Positions 1 to 8,685 of a stretch of DNA of 24,290 bases are shown here, piece after piece. This DNA is from Syntrophaceae bacterium UBA2280 (GTDB lineage: Bacteria; Desulfobacterota; Syntrophia; Syntrophales; Smithellaceae). The stretch lies in assembly GCA_002347685.1 (NCBI GenBank), contig DDWS01000069.1:26283-50572 (forward strand). Direction: 5' to 3'. Below the pieces are notes generated by a model. That model was not told the origin of the DNA and did not search any database. It worked only from the letters and a program-made list of their open reading frames with translations. Every line of letters starts with the position of its first letter. Within the stretch, counting starts at the first letter, position 1. The position numbers and the translations under genes are program-made.

Positions 1-2
1 GC

Positions 3-2267
3 TCTGGCCAGCATATCGAAACAGAAATCTATCTTGTAGACAGGGCAAAGTTAGTACAATGCAATATCCGTGATATTACCAAGCGCAAGCAGGCGGAGGA
101 GGAGCTTAAAAAAACCGAAGAGCTATATCGCTTGGTGGTCGATAACATCGCAGACGTTATAACGGTCATGGACATGAATCTGCGTTTTACCTATGTCAGC
201 CCCTCCATCCAGCGTTTGCGGGGATACACGGCTGAAGAGGCCGTGGCTCAGACCATTGAACAGGTCATGACGCCTGAATCCCTGCAGATTGTTGCCCGCG
301 TCTTTGAAGAAGAGTTGAAATTGGAAGCCAGCGGAACGGCAGACCCCGGCAGAAGCCGCATCCTGGAATTGGAGGAATACAGAAAAGATGGTTCCATCGT
401 TCACATGGAGAACCAACTGTCATTTTTACGGGACGAGGCACAGAAGCCCGTGGGCATCATCTCGTTGACCCGTGACATTGCCGAGCGCATCATGGCCGAG
501 AAAAAGTTGAAGCAAACGAACATTTTTCTTGATTCGATCATCGAGAATATTCCGGATATGATCTTCCTCAAGGATGCCAGAGATCTCCGGTTCATCCGAT
601 TCAACCGGGCGGGAGAGGATCTGTTGGGTTATTCCAGGGAAGAACTGCTGGGGAAAAGCGATTACGATTTCTTTCCGAAGGAACAGGCAGACCACTTTAC
701 GAAGAAGGACCGGGATGTTCTAAACGGGAAGGAGGTTGTCGATATCCCGGAAGAATCCCTGCAGACCCGCACCAAGGGGGAGCGCACCATCCATACAAAA
801 AAGTTGCCGCTCCTGGACGCAAAAGGAGAACCCGAGTTTCTACTTGGGATTTCTGAGGACATCACCGAGCGCAAGAAGATGGAGGAGACGCTGCGGGAAC
901 GTGACATCCGATTAAAGAAGCTTACCTCCTGGGTGCCCGGAATGATGTATCAGTTTACGAAGAGGCCTGACGGAACATTTTGCGTGCCGTTCACAACAAA
1001 AGCTGTCAGAGATATTTTTGGATGTTCACCAGAAGATATACGCGAGGATTTTTTTCCGATTGCCAGAGTAATACTGCCCGAGGATTTAGGTAAAGTTTTC
1101 GGCACCATTGAATACTCAGCCAAACACCTGACTATCTGGACATGTGAATATAGAGTACAAATTCCGGGTCAATCAATCAAGTGGGTATTAGGCAAATCAA
1201 CACCCGAGAAGATGGCTGATGGTAGCATAACCTGGCATGGCTTCAATACTGACATCACCGAGACCAAGAAGGCGGAAGAGACACTGCGCAAGAGTGAAGA
1301 GGAATTCCGTTCACTGGCTGAGTCCATGCCGCAAATCGTCTGGGTCACCCGGAAAGACGGTTGGAACATTTATTCCAATCAGCAATGGGTAGATTACACG
1401 GGACTGACACTAGAGGAAAGTTACGGCCATGGCTGGGACACCCCTTTTCACCCTGACGATAAGCAGAAAGCATGGGATGCCTGGCAGAACGCGACGAAAA
1501 ACAATGACATTTATTCTATCGAATCTCGATTACGTCGTGCAGATGGAGTATATCACTGGTGGTTGATCCGCGGTGTTCCTTTGCTCGACAAAACCGGGGA
1601 AATCATCAAGTGGTTCGGAACATGCACTGACATCGACAACATAAAGATTGCTGAGAAACAACTCCTGGATACTCTCAAAAATCTCAGGAAGGCGTTTGGA
1701 GCAATCGTTCAGGTTACGGTATCTGCCATTGAGTCCAGAGATCCCTATACGGCCGGTCATCAGTTACGAGTTGCTGATCTAGCCCGTACCATCGCCACGG
1801 AGATGGGATTATCTCATCAGAAAATAGAAGGAATCCGCATGGCAGGCGCCATCCATGACATCGGGAAATTATCCATACCATCAGAGATACTGTCCAAGCC
1901 GTCCAAGCTGACAGACCTTGAATTTTCCTTAATAAAAGAACACTCACAAACGGGGTACGATATTTTGAAGGATGTGGAATCGCCCTGGCCTCTGGCACAG
2001 ATAGTTTACCAGCACCATGAGCGGATGGATGGTTCCGGTTATCCAAGAAATCTGAAAGGGGATGAAATTCTCATGGAAGCCCGCATTATGGCAGTGTCCG
2101 ACGTGGTGGAATCCATGGCTTCCCACCGTCCCTATCGTGCAGCCATCGGCATTGAGGCAGCCCTTGAGGAGATCGAAAAGAATAAGGGAATGCTCTATGA
2201 TGATGCGGTAGTAGATGCCTGCCTGAGATTATTCCGGGAAAAGGGTTTTCAACTTCAAATGGCTTGA
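3..2267 (+). CDS. Multi-PAS HD-GYP domain phosphodiesterase, 5' partial
   Basis: Signalling protein expected to hydrolyse cyclic di-GMP through its C-terminal HD-GYP domain under control of tandem PAS sensors. The frame is open to the left edge, so the N-terminus is missing; 754 residues are visible. After a residual PAC end (DITKRKQAEEEL) four PAS/PAC units follow, at about 110-480, 520-890, 910-1270 and 1310-1650, each closed by a D-I-T/D-x-E-x-K type linker. The HD-GYP domain spans about 1690-2230. It shows HDIGK (H618, D619, counted from the first visible residue) and HHERMDGSGYP (H671 to P681), so the metal-binding and GYP signatures are intact. No transmembrane segment is visible in this part. 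PAS3 is divergent (begins near LKKLTSWVPGMMYQF) but keeps the PAC end. Ligands of the PAS domains cannot be told from sequence. Family assignment is very secure. Confidence 0.95.
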   Translation, partial: SGQHIETEIYLVDRAKLVQCNIRDITKRKQAEEELKKTEELYRLVVDNIADVITVMDMNLRFTYVSPSIQRLRGYTAEEAVAQTIEQVMTPESLQIVARVFEEELKLEASGTADPGRSRILELEEYRKDGSIVHMENQLSFLRDEAQKPVGIISLTRDIAERIMAEKKLKQTNIFLDSIIENIPDMIFLKDARDLRFIRFNRAGEDLLGYSREELLGKSDYDFFPKEQADHFTKKDRDVLNGKEVVDIPEESLQTRTKGERTIHTKKLPLLDAKGEPEFLLGISEDITERKKMEETLRERDIRLKKLTSWVPGMMYQFTKRPDGTFCVPFTTKAVRDIFGCSPEDIREDFFPIARVILPEDLGKVFGTIEYSAKHLTIWTCEYRVQIPGQSIKWVLGKSTPEKMADGSITWHGFNTDITETKKAEETLRKSEEEFRSLAESMPQIVWVTRKDGWNIYSNQQWVDYTGLTLEESYGHGWDTPFHPDDKQKAWDAWQNATKNNDIYSIESRLRRADGVYHWWLIRGVPLLDKTGEIIKWFGTCTDIDNIKIAEKQLLDTLKNLRKAFGAIVQVTVSAIESRDPYTAGHQLRVADLARTIATEMGLSHQKIEGIRMAGAIHDIGKLSIPSEILSKPSKLTDLEFSLIKEHSQTGYDILKDVESPWPLAQIVYQHHERMDGSGYPRNLKGDEILMEARIMAVSDVVESMASHRPYRAAIGIEAALEEIEKNKGMLYDDAVVDACLRLFREKGFQLQMA

Positions 2268-2474
2268 CTTCAAGTGGCAATCCTCACTTAATGATGAATC
2301 GTAAGTTGCTGAGTTGTAGCTAAAAGAGATTATTGAAACAAGACTTCATTGGACACTGTCTGTCAGGTCTAGTATGGTTCAGGTCAGATAAGAGCATGGG
2401 AGAACTGATCGAAAATAATGTAACCGCGCGGCATGAGACACACTGGAACCGATCGCGGCGGAAAGTATACGGGA

Positions 2475-3083
2475 ATGCGCGCATCCAGAACCCGCGACCA
2501 CAATAGCCACTGTTCCCGATGTTACCTGCGCCGGGAAATTTGCGTCTGCCCGATTGTGCCCACAGTACGTACGCGCGCGGAATTTCTGATCCTGCGCCAT
2601 ATTCAGGAGGCCGGGCGCCCGAGCAATACCGGCCGGTTCGTGGCGCTGGCCATGCCGAACTCAAGAATTGTTTCCTGCGGGGGCGGAACCCGTATCGGGC
2701 ATTCGTCCCTTGATGATGAATTTCTCAGGGCACCGGGAACATGGCTGCTGTGGCCGGATGGACCCGACTCCTCTTTGGATATAACGGACCTCGCGCAGCC
2801 GGATCGAGTGGTGGTTCTCGACGCGACATGGCGTCAGGCCCGCCGGCTGTATGCCAGAGAGCCCGTTCTCCGAACAATACCCCGGCTGGTTTTGCCCGCA
2901 CCCGCGCGTTACAGGAACCGGCTGAGGGATCAGCATCGCGCCGACGGCATGTCCACGCTTGAGGCCGTCGCCGCCGCAGTCGCGAAGATCGAGGGGGCCG
3001 AAGCGGCCGAACCGCTGGAAATCCTCTACGATGAAGTGGTCTGGCGCACAACCGCCCTGCGTTGGGGTGCCAGGTCCTCTTAA
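2475..3083 (+). CDS. DTW domain-containing protein (tRNA-uridine aminocarboxypropyltransferase family)
   Basis: Probable tRNA-modifying enzyme of the DTW/TapT (YfiP) family, which transfers the 3-amino-3-carboxypropyl group of S-adenosylmethionine to uridine in tRNA. Visible signs are the N-terminal Cys cluster CSRCYLRREICVC, an N-T-G segment (SNTGRF), the D-x-T-W box (LDATWRQARRLY) and a C-terminal STLEAVAAA helix. The frame also has an ATG at 2433 (216 aa), but no ribosome site precedes it. The ATG at 2475 has a purine stretch (GGCGGAAAG) at suitable distance, lies closer to the Cys cluster and gives 202 aa. The gene stands alone on the plus strand and looks clearly more GC-rich than the flanking PAS and alkylsulfatase genes, which could mean recent acquisition. 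Start choice is uncertain; family is secure. Confidence 0.88.
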   Translation: MRASRTRDHNSHCSRCYLRREICVCPIVPTVRTRAEFLILRHIQEAGRPSNTGRFVALAMPNSRIVSCGGGTRIGHSSLDDEFLRAPGTWLLWPDGPDSSLDITDLAQPDRVVVLDATWRQARRLYAREPVLRTIPRLVLPAPARYRNRLRDQHRADGMSTLEAVAAAVAKIEGAEAAEPLEILYDEVVWRTTALRWGARSS

Positions 3084-3134
3084 AAGAACTGCCCTTGTCC
3101 GGGCTCGTTGAGTGAACATAACCCGTATTGTATT

Positions 3135-3144
3135 CACCATGGTG
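3135..3144. repeat. 10-bp perfect palindrome in the gap before the alkylsulfatase
   Basis: CACCATGGTG is a perfect dyad in the 328-base gap 3084-3411. It could be an operator half-site pair or chance. Otherwise the gap holds only a short weak hairpin near 3088-3103 (GCCC/GGGC) and a 60-codon ORF at 3230-3412 with no recognisable product. Confidence 0.2.
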
Positions 3145-3229
3145 TGTCTTGCGGGCATCACCCATCGAGAAATGACAGGCATCCTCATCGACCGGGCGGC
3201 AATGGCAGACTAAATCCTGAATTCAGAAG

Positions 3230-3412
3230 ATGTTGATACTTAAGTTTTCAAATCAGGTGAAGACAGGCATTCCGACATTCAGGAGAAAACGGGCATCCAC
3301 ATGGCGCATCGGAAGAAACCGGTCTGCTCGAATGGCAATCCTATTCAGACATGGCCGGTATGAAGATTCAAGAATGTTTTTTGAAGAAATCAAACACCCC
3401 GGGGAGGCATAA
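3230..3412 (+). CDS. Possible small basic ORF overlapping the alkylsulfatase start
   Basis: A 60-codon frame whose TAA overlaps the alkylsulfatase ATG by one base (TAATG), the arrangement typical of translational coupling. The product would be basic, rich in Arg and Lys, without a signal peptide, membrane segment or domain that I recognise. The start has only a weak AGAAG immediately upstream. The overlap is the sole argument for it; the composition looks like chance coding. It may equally be untranslated leader of the downstream gene. Confidence 0.2.
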   Translation: MLILKFSNQVKTGIPTFRRKRASTWRIGRNRSARMAILFRHGRYEDSRMFFEEIKHPGEA

Positions 3413-5406
3413 TGAAAAAGAGCGGACAAAAATTGTTACTGATACAGGTTGTTTTCCTTGCGCTGGCTGCCATGACTTTCATGTTACAGGTTCCCGCTGA
3501 GGCTGCGGATCCTGCCGGGACGGCCACAAAGGCAACCCAACTGGCGAACGCAGATGTTCTCAATACCCTGCCGTTCAGTGACAGGCAGGATTTTGCCGAT
3601 GCCGCGCGCGGATTGGTCGCGCCGGCGCCGGACGCCGTCATCCGCAATCCCGAAGGCCGGATCGTTTGGGATATGAATCAATATCAGTTCCTCAACGAGG
3701 ATACCCCTATGGATACTGTCAATCCCAGTCTGCGGCGTCAGGCTTCGCTCAACAATATGCACGGGCTTTTCAAGGTGACTGAGCGCGTCTATCAGGTGCG
3801 CGGCTATGATCTGGCCAACATGGGGATCATTATGGGTGACACCGGATACATTGTCATCGATCCACTTACTTCCGTAGATACCGCCCGGGCAGCCATTGAG
3901 CTTGTCTATACACACCTGGGAAAGAAACCCGTCATAGCCGTCATTTATTCCCACAGCCATGCAGATCACTGGTCAGGCGTTAAAGGGGTGGTGTCTGCCG
4001 ATGACGTCAGGGAGGGCAAGGTCAGGATTATCGCACCGGCGGGATTCATGGAAGAGGCTGTCGGTGAAAACGTCTATGCCGGCAATGCTATGATCCGGCG
4101 ATCTCAATATATGTTCGGTACCTTTCTGGCGCGCGGACCCCGGGGGCAGGTGGATGCCGGACTCGGAAAGTCATTACCCGTGACCCTGTCGAGCAGCCTG
4201 ATTCATCCGACCGATACGGTGGTTCATGCAAGACAGGAAATGACCATTGACGGCGTTAAAATAGTCTTTCAGCTGACGCCCGGCACGGAGGCGCCATCGA
4301 ACATGAATTTTCATTTTCCCCAGTTGAGGGCGCTTTTTATGGCCGACAATTGTGTGGGCACCCTTCACAATCTGATCACCCCCAGAGGATCCCAGGTTCG
4401 CAACGCCAAGACCTGGTCGGACTTTATCCGGGAGGCCATAGAGCAATTCGGAGAGAGGTCGGATGTGGTCTTTCTCGGCCATACCTGGCCCCGGTGGGGA
4501 AATGAAAATATCATGAATTTCCTGAGCAGGCAGGCTGACGCCTATCAATATATCCACGACCAGACCCTGCGACTGGCCAACCACGGTTACACCATGACGG
4601 AGATCGCCGAGGAGCTTCGCCTGCCCGATGCGTTGGACAAAGAATGGTTCAACCGCGGTTATTACGCCACGGTGGGCTGGAACGCCAAAGCGGTCTACCA
4701 GCACTACCTGGGGTGGTACGATGGCAATCCGGCCAATTTAAGTCCGTTGCCGACGGTTGAGGCGAGTAAAAAGTATGTGGAATTTATGGGAGGCGCAGAC
4801 CAGGCTCTGGCCAAGGCAAAGGCCTCCTTCGAAAAGGGAGAATACCGCTGGGTCGCGCAGGTCGTAAACCATGTCGTTTTTGCCGATCCCGAAAACCGGG
4901 TGGCCCGCCGCCTCCAGGCCGACGCTTTGGAACAACTCGGCTACCAGTCTGAATCGGCTGTTTTCCGGAATTTTTATCTGTTCGGGGCAAAAGAACTCAG
5001 GCAGGGTGTCGACAAGCCTTTCACCAGGATGCCCACTCCCGTGGATGTCTTTGAGGCGTTGACTCTGGAGATGATCTTCAACAGCATGGCCATCCGCCTC
5101 AACGGCCCCAAGGCGGCGGGAAAGAGCATCACCATTAACTGGCATTTCACCGACACGGACGAGCGCTATGTTCTGTATCTGGAAAATTCCGTTCTGAAAC
5201 ACATCGCTGGAAAGCAGTCCGAAAACGCCGACTGCTCGGTCAAGCTCTCCCGTAACATTTTCAACAAGGTCATGACCGGACAGACGTCGTTTCTTGCCAG
5301 GACTCTGCTGCGACAGATCACCTATGAGGGGAACATCGGCAAGCTCCGTGAGCTCATGTCTATGCTCGATGAATTCGACCTGTGGTTTAATATCGTAACG
5401 CCGTAA
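3412..5406 (+). CDS. Exported alkylsulfatase, metallo-beta-lactamase fold (SdsA1/BDS1 family)
   Basis: Predicted to hydrolyse primary alkyl sulfates (SDS-like) to alcohol and sulfate, probably in the periplasm. The start is fixed by GGGGAGG seven bases upstream. Residues 1-32 form a signal peptide (KK, hydrophobic core, AEAA). The metallo-beta-lactamase domain holds H181-S-H183-A-D185-H186 followed by WSG, E293 in TPGTEAP, MADN (D312) and GHTWPRWGNEN (H357). The spacing matches the seven zinc ligands I recall for Pseudomonas SdsA1, with an offset of 12-13. A helical dimerisation region follows (about 420-540), then an SCP2-like hydrophobic-binding C-terminal domain (about 545-664), as is usual for this family; 664 aa is normal length. 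The odd point is D312 where the family normally has Glu (MAEN). No sulfate transporter or regulator is adjacent. Confidence 0.92.
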   Translation: MKKSGQKLLLIQVVFLALAAMTFMLQVPAEAADPAGTATKATQLANADVLNTLPFSDRQDFADAARGLVAPAPDAVIRNPEGRIVWDMNQYQFLNEDTPMDTVNPSLRRQASLNNMHGLFKVTERVYQVRGYDLANMGIIMGDTGYIVIDPLTSVDTARAAIELVYTHLGKKPVIAVIYSHSHADHWSGVKGVVSADDVREGKVRIIAPAGFMEEAVGENVYAGNAMIRRSQYMFGTFLARGPRGQVDAGLGKSLPVTLSSSLIHPTDTVVHARQEMTIDGVKIVFQLTPGTEAPSNMNFHFPQLRALFMADNCVGTLHNLITPRGSQVRNAKTWSDFIREAIEQFGERSDVVFLGHTWPRWGNENIMNFLSRQADAYQYIHDQTLRLANHGYTMTEIAEELRLPDALDKEWFNRGYYATVGWNAKAVYQHYLGWYDGNPANLSPLPTVEASKKYVEFMGGADQALAKAKASFEKGEYRWVAQVVNHVVFADPENRVARRLQADALEQLGYQSESAVFRNFYLFGAKELRQGVDKPFTRMPTPVDVFEALTLEMIFNSMAIRLNGPKAAGKSITINWHFTDTDERYVLYLENSVLKHIAGKQSENADCSVKLSRNIFNKVMTGQTSFLARTLLRQITYEGNIGKLRELMSMLDEFDLWFNIVTP

Positions 5407-5512
5407 ACCCGGAGAACACAAGGCGCGCTCTCCTCGAAACCCGGGGAGATGAAAAGCCTTCAGGCACGGCAAACCGGGCACGTTTCCATTGATTCCCGAA
5501 ACCCGGTGGCCA

Positions 5513-5530
5513 TCATCCGTATGCGGATGA
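5513..5530 (+). terminator. Weak hairpin downstream of the alkylsulfatase gene
   Basis: Perfect 7-bp stem TCATCCG/CGGATGA with a TATG loop, about 105 bases after the stop. No T-run follows, so it is at best a weak or factor-assisted terminator. Just upstream the octamer AAACCCGG occurs three times (5405-5412, 5437-5444, 5499-5506), with a degenerate fourth copy near 5470. Confidence 0.3.
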
Positions 5531-5718
5531 CTGTCATACCGTGTCACTACCTTCCAAATGGTCATTGCTGATTTTCTCAGATTCCTTTTATAGATCTTTC
5601 GCGATACACCGACGATACGGGATCATCGAAGGCGGAAATTCACATTTATGGGGTTGACTGAACTCCACACAATGAAAACCTCGGCAAAAACAAAGTTTTT
5701 CAAGTCTCAAGAAATACT

Positions 5719-5746
5719 TTGATTTTCCCGGCGATCATGATATAAA
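5719..5746 (+). promoter_or_regulatory. Predicted sigma70-type promoter with extended -10
   Basis: TTGATT (5719-5724), a 16-base spacer, then TATAAA (5741-5746) preceded by TG-N, the extended -10 signature. Transcription would start near 5753, about 435 bases before the acylase start codon, so the acylase would carry a long leader. Seen in sequence; activity is inferred. Confidence 0.5.
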
Positions 5747-6187
5747 TGCTCACATTGAATCCTAGATTTGCAAAAGCGATCTATTCTCCTACTGGCTTTC
5801 AATTCGAATACGGTCATCATTGAATAGCGTTTCTTTTGTTGTCTCTGTCAACCCGTCAACCAGCCCTCAAACCTTGAGGAGTTCGCCATGAAAAGGGATT
5901 ATCAGAAGTGTCGATGTGTTCGGCACCATAGATGATTGACCCTCATGCGCCTCATGGTGCTTTGTCTTAAACAATAATAGCTGTACAGCGACTTTTGTGT
6001 CGCTACCCATTCCGGACGGGAATTACCTTTTTTTCAGGATAAAGGCCGCTGGCATAATCGCCGGCAAAAAGGGCAGCGGCTGTAGATGAGGTTGTGTTGC
6101 ATGGGGTTGTTCTTCGTTACTCTTCACCTACATGACACAGGAAGAAGGTAAGGCATTCAAATCATCAGCTAAAAGGAGGGAAACGAC
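5747..6187 (+). other. Long non-coding leader upstream of the acylase lipoprotein gene
   Basis: This 441-base stretch has no long ORF. It contains a ribosome site (TTGAGGAG) with a 15-codon ORF at 5888-5935, and several inverted repeats. These are GCACCAT/ATGGTGC (5923-5929 with 5954-5960, followed by TTTGTCTT), AGCGAC/GTCGCT (5987-5992 with 5999-6004, loop TTTTGT), ATTCC/GGAAT (6009-6013 with 6019-6023, followed a few bases later by seven Ts) and GCCGCTG/CAGCGGC (6045-6051 with 6074-6080). It matches no riboswitch class I can recognise. It may be an attenuated leader, an independent small RNA, or unstructured spacer. Confidence 0.35.
5888..5935 (+). CDS. Possible 15-aa leader peptide
   Basis: ATG preceded by TTGAGGAG at good spacing and followed by 15 codons and TGA; the product is rich in Lys, Arg, His and Cys (starts MKRDYQKCRC). 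It lies inside the long leader of the acylase gene, and its end overlaps the 5' arm of the GCACCAT/ATGGTGC inverted repeat, as in leader-peptide attenuators. Too short to be judged on coding statistics. Confidence 0.25.
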   Translation: MKRDYQKCRCVRHHR

Positions 6188-8611
6188 ATGCGGAAAAGAA
6201 AATTTTATGCTTTGAAACAATCATGGTACCGTTGGCTGACAACGACCGTTCTCCTGATCGCCATCGCTGTCCTGGGGTCGGGATGCTCGAGCGGCGGAGA
6301 TGAAGCCCCACCCTACATACCTCCCTCACCATCTACGGTAGAAACCACACGTGACGATAAGGGCGTCTGGTTCATTACCGGATCAGAGCAGGACAGTATC
6401 TATGACATCTTTGAGGCCGCAGGTTATGCCGTTGCCAGCGACCGGCTCTGGCAGGCGGAAACCTTCAGGCGGTCCGCGCGGGGAAGGCTTGCTGAGATAT
6501 TTGGTGCGTCGCAGTTGAGCCAGGATACCTTCATACGTACAACCGGCTATTCCGACCAGGAACTGGAAGACGGCTTCGCATCGCTGTATGCGGAGGAGCG
6601 GGATGTAATCAACGGATATGTGGCAGGCTTCAACAGACGCATCGCCGAGATTCGTGCCAACCCTGACCTGCTTCCCTTTGAATTTATCGCCGTAGGGATT
6701 ACGAGTGATACACTTGAGAATTGGACCTATAAGGATGTCCTGGCCTGGGCAGCAGTCATGTCGAGAAATTTCGACCCCGGTGCGCATAGAACGGGACAGC
6801 TCGAAAACGCGGCGCTTTACCAAACGCTCGTGACTGCATACGGAGCCACCACGGGAACGCGCATGTTCGAGGATTTGCGGTGGCTCGATGATCCCGATGC
6901 GCTGACCTATATTCCCAAGCCTATCGCTGTTCCCCTGTCTGTCGGACTCGAGGGTAAAACGGAAGAAACACTCACCCCTCTGATGAAAGCACCGCCGGCA
7001 TTTCCGGATCTGCGTGAGGTCGCCAGGCGCCTGGCCGACCAGAGGACGGAGATCGACGAGAACCTCAAGAAGATCAACGCCTATGTCAAGATGGGCAGTT
7101 ATGCCTGGGCAATATCCGGAAGCAAGACAGCAACCGGCAATCCCATGATCTACTCCGGTCCGCAGATGGGATTCACCGTACCGTCTATCATCGGGGAGGG
7201 TTCCATCAGGGCCGGCGGTTTGAATGTTTCCGGCCAGACAATCGCGGGGCTTCCCGGCATCGTGATCGGTCGCACACCGCACCACGCATGGTCCATGCAG
7301 GTAGGGCATGCCCATACCGTGGATTATTACCTGGAGTCACCGGCGGATGTAAGCCTTCACCGGACCGAGACCATCAAGGTGGCTGGAGGGGCCGATGTGG
7401 TGCTGCCCGTATATAGAACGGCTCGCGGCCCCGTCATAAGCGAAAGTCCTCTCATTTCGTGGAAGTATTCCCACTGGGGTCATGAACTTAGGTTTGTCAG
7501 GGCCTTTCTTGGCCTTGCGCGTGCGACCAGTATGGATGAGTTCGGGGCGGCCATAGAACTTATTCCCATATCCCAGCACTTCACATATGCCGACAGAGAC
7601 GGGAATATCGCGTTTTGGATGTCGGGCAGGGACCCCGTCCGTCCTTACGGTGAGTGGCGTTTGCCGCAAGGCGCCGCGGCAGCACCCCTGGAATGGGACT
7701 CGGCAAACCTCATTCCCCGTACAACTGATCGCAATGCCGACAAAGGTTATTACTGCGGCTGGAACAACAAGGCGCGGGCCAATTATCCCAATCCATGGAA
7801 CAACAGCGGATACTCCTTCGGCACATTCCACAGAGCACATGTCATTGAGGATTACCTTTCCGTAAATGACGACCTGACCTTTGATCAGGTCATGCAACTT
7901 GCCCTGAACATTGCGACGACGGACTCCTTTGGCGGTGGCGGAAATCCCTGGAAGTTTGTATCTGCCTATTTTATCGCCGCTGTAAACGCAGCCCCGGATG
8001 CCCCCGTAGCCGGACGCACCGCGGCTCTTGATCTTCTTGCTGCATGGGACGGGCATTTCGTAGACGGAGACTGGGCCACAGGAACGACCCGCGCCGATGC
8101 CTGGATACTGATGGACGCATGGATCAAGGAGGTCATTGAACTCACATTCGAAGAGCTCGATGTTTTTCCTGCGGCAAAAAGCAATCTGGTGCTCTTCAAT
8201 GTGCTCCTGCATGCCCTGAGGCCGGGCGGCATTGATAATTACTACAACTGGTTCCAGAACGCGGCTCCTGCTGAACCCCAGACGGCCGATGCGATCATCG
8301 TAGCGGCACTGGACAACACCCTTGCCACACTCGGAGCTCGGCCATGGGGAACCGGTCTGCGCGGCATTATCCCGTATAACCACGCAATGCTGGGAAACGT
8401 ATGGAATATGCCGTTCTCGTCTCGCTCCACCTACGCGCATGTTGTTGAGTACGGCAGCACCGGTCCCGTCAATATCAAAAGCATGTTCCCTCTCGGAGAA
8501 TCGGGAACCATCCTGGGTTACCCTGTACCGGTTTTCGATGCCAATTTCTTTACTATGACCCCTGTATATGACAATTTTGTGTACAGAGACTTCCCATTGT
8601 TTACGCCGTAA
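6188..8611 (+). CDS. Penicillin acylase (penicillin amidase) family lipoprotein, Ntn hydrolase
   Basis: Cell-envelope amidohydrolase of the N-terminal-nucleophile class, which cleaves amides such as beta-lactam side chains or acyl-homoserine lactones; the substrate here is unknown. AAAGGAGGG precedes the ATG. Residues 1-33 form a lipoprotein signal (Arg/Lys, hydrophobic run, LGSGC with C33). The alpha-chain part has the usual G-V-W-F and A-A-G-Y-A-x-A-x-D-R-x-W motifs (residues 59-88). Autocleavage should occur at G303/S304, freeing Ser304; the context G-S-Y-A-W-A-I-S-G-S-K-T and then YSGPQMGF matches the penicillin G acylase beta-chain start. GWNNKARANYPNP (near residue 525) corresponds to the family NWNN segment. 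807 aa is normal length. It is followed by a strong terminator, so it is monocistronic. The second beta-chain residue is Tyr rather than the usual Asn. Confidence 0.93.
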   Translation: MRKRKFYALKQSWYRWLTTTVLLIAIAVLGSGCSSGGDEAPPYIPPSPSTVETTRDDKGVWFITGSEQDSIYDIFEAAGYAVASDRLWQAETFRRSARGRLAEIFGASQLSQDTFIRTTGYSDQELEDGFASLYAEERDVINGYVAGFNRRIAEIRANPDLLPFEFIAVGITSDTLENWTYKDVLAWAAVMSRNFDPGAHRTGQLENAALYQTLVTAYGATTGTRMFEDLRWLDDPDALTYIPKPIAVPLSVGLEGKTEETLTPLMKAPPAFPDLREVARRLADQRTEIDENLKKINAYVKMGSYAWAISGSKTATGNPMIYSGPQMGFTVPSIIGEGSIRAGGLNVSGQTIAGLPGIVIGRTPHHAWSMQVGHAHTVDYYLESPADVSLHRTETIKVAGGADVVLPVYRTARGPVISESPLISWKYSHWGHELRFVRAFLGLARATSMDEFGAAIELIPISQHFTYADRDGNIAFWMSGRDPVRPYGEWRLPQGAAAAPLEWDSANLIPRTTDRNADKGYYCGWNNKARANYPNPWNNSGYSFGTFHRAHVIEDYLSVNDDLTFDQVMQLALNIATTDSFGGGGNPWKFVSAYFIAAVNAAPDAPVAGRTAALDLLAAWDGHFVDGDWATGTTRADAWILMDAWIKEVIELTFEELDVFPAAKSNLVLFNVLLHALRPGGIDNYYNWFQNAAPAEPQTADAIIVAALDNTLATLGARPWGTGLRGIIPYNHAMLGNVWNMPFSSRSTYAHVVEYGSTGPVNIKSMFPLGESGTILGYPVPVFDANFFTMTPVYDNFVYRDFPLFTP

Positions 8612-8635
8612 CCGTTCGTATTGGCAAATAATGCA

Positions 8636-8672
8636 AGATAAGGCCTCGCCCATGGAGGGTGAGGCCTTATCT
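8636..8672 (+). terminator. Intrinsic terminator after the acylase gene
   Basis: A 16-bp stem with one G-U wobble (AGATAAGGCCTCGCCC paired with GGGTGAGGCCTTATCT), loop of five bases, 25 bases after the stop codon. The stem bottom is T-rich on the 3' side and is followed by TTATG, a short U-tract. Confidence 0.8.
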
Positions 8673-8685
8673 TTATGAAACAAAC

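Noticed and set aside
3118..3213. A short plus frame ending THREMTGILIDRAAMAD
   Set aside because: Only about 33 codons from a GTG, no ribosome site and no family; treated as chance.
4738..5565. A 275-codon minus-strand frame over the alkylsulfatase 3' part
   Set aside because: Antisense to a gene with clear domain content; product shows no recognisable motif and is a composition artefact.
5981..6080. A known riboswitch (for example c-di-GMP type) upstream of the acylase
   Set aside because: Hairpins are present but I could not match the conserved core of any class; kept only as an unassigned leader.
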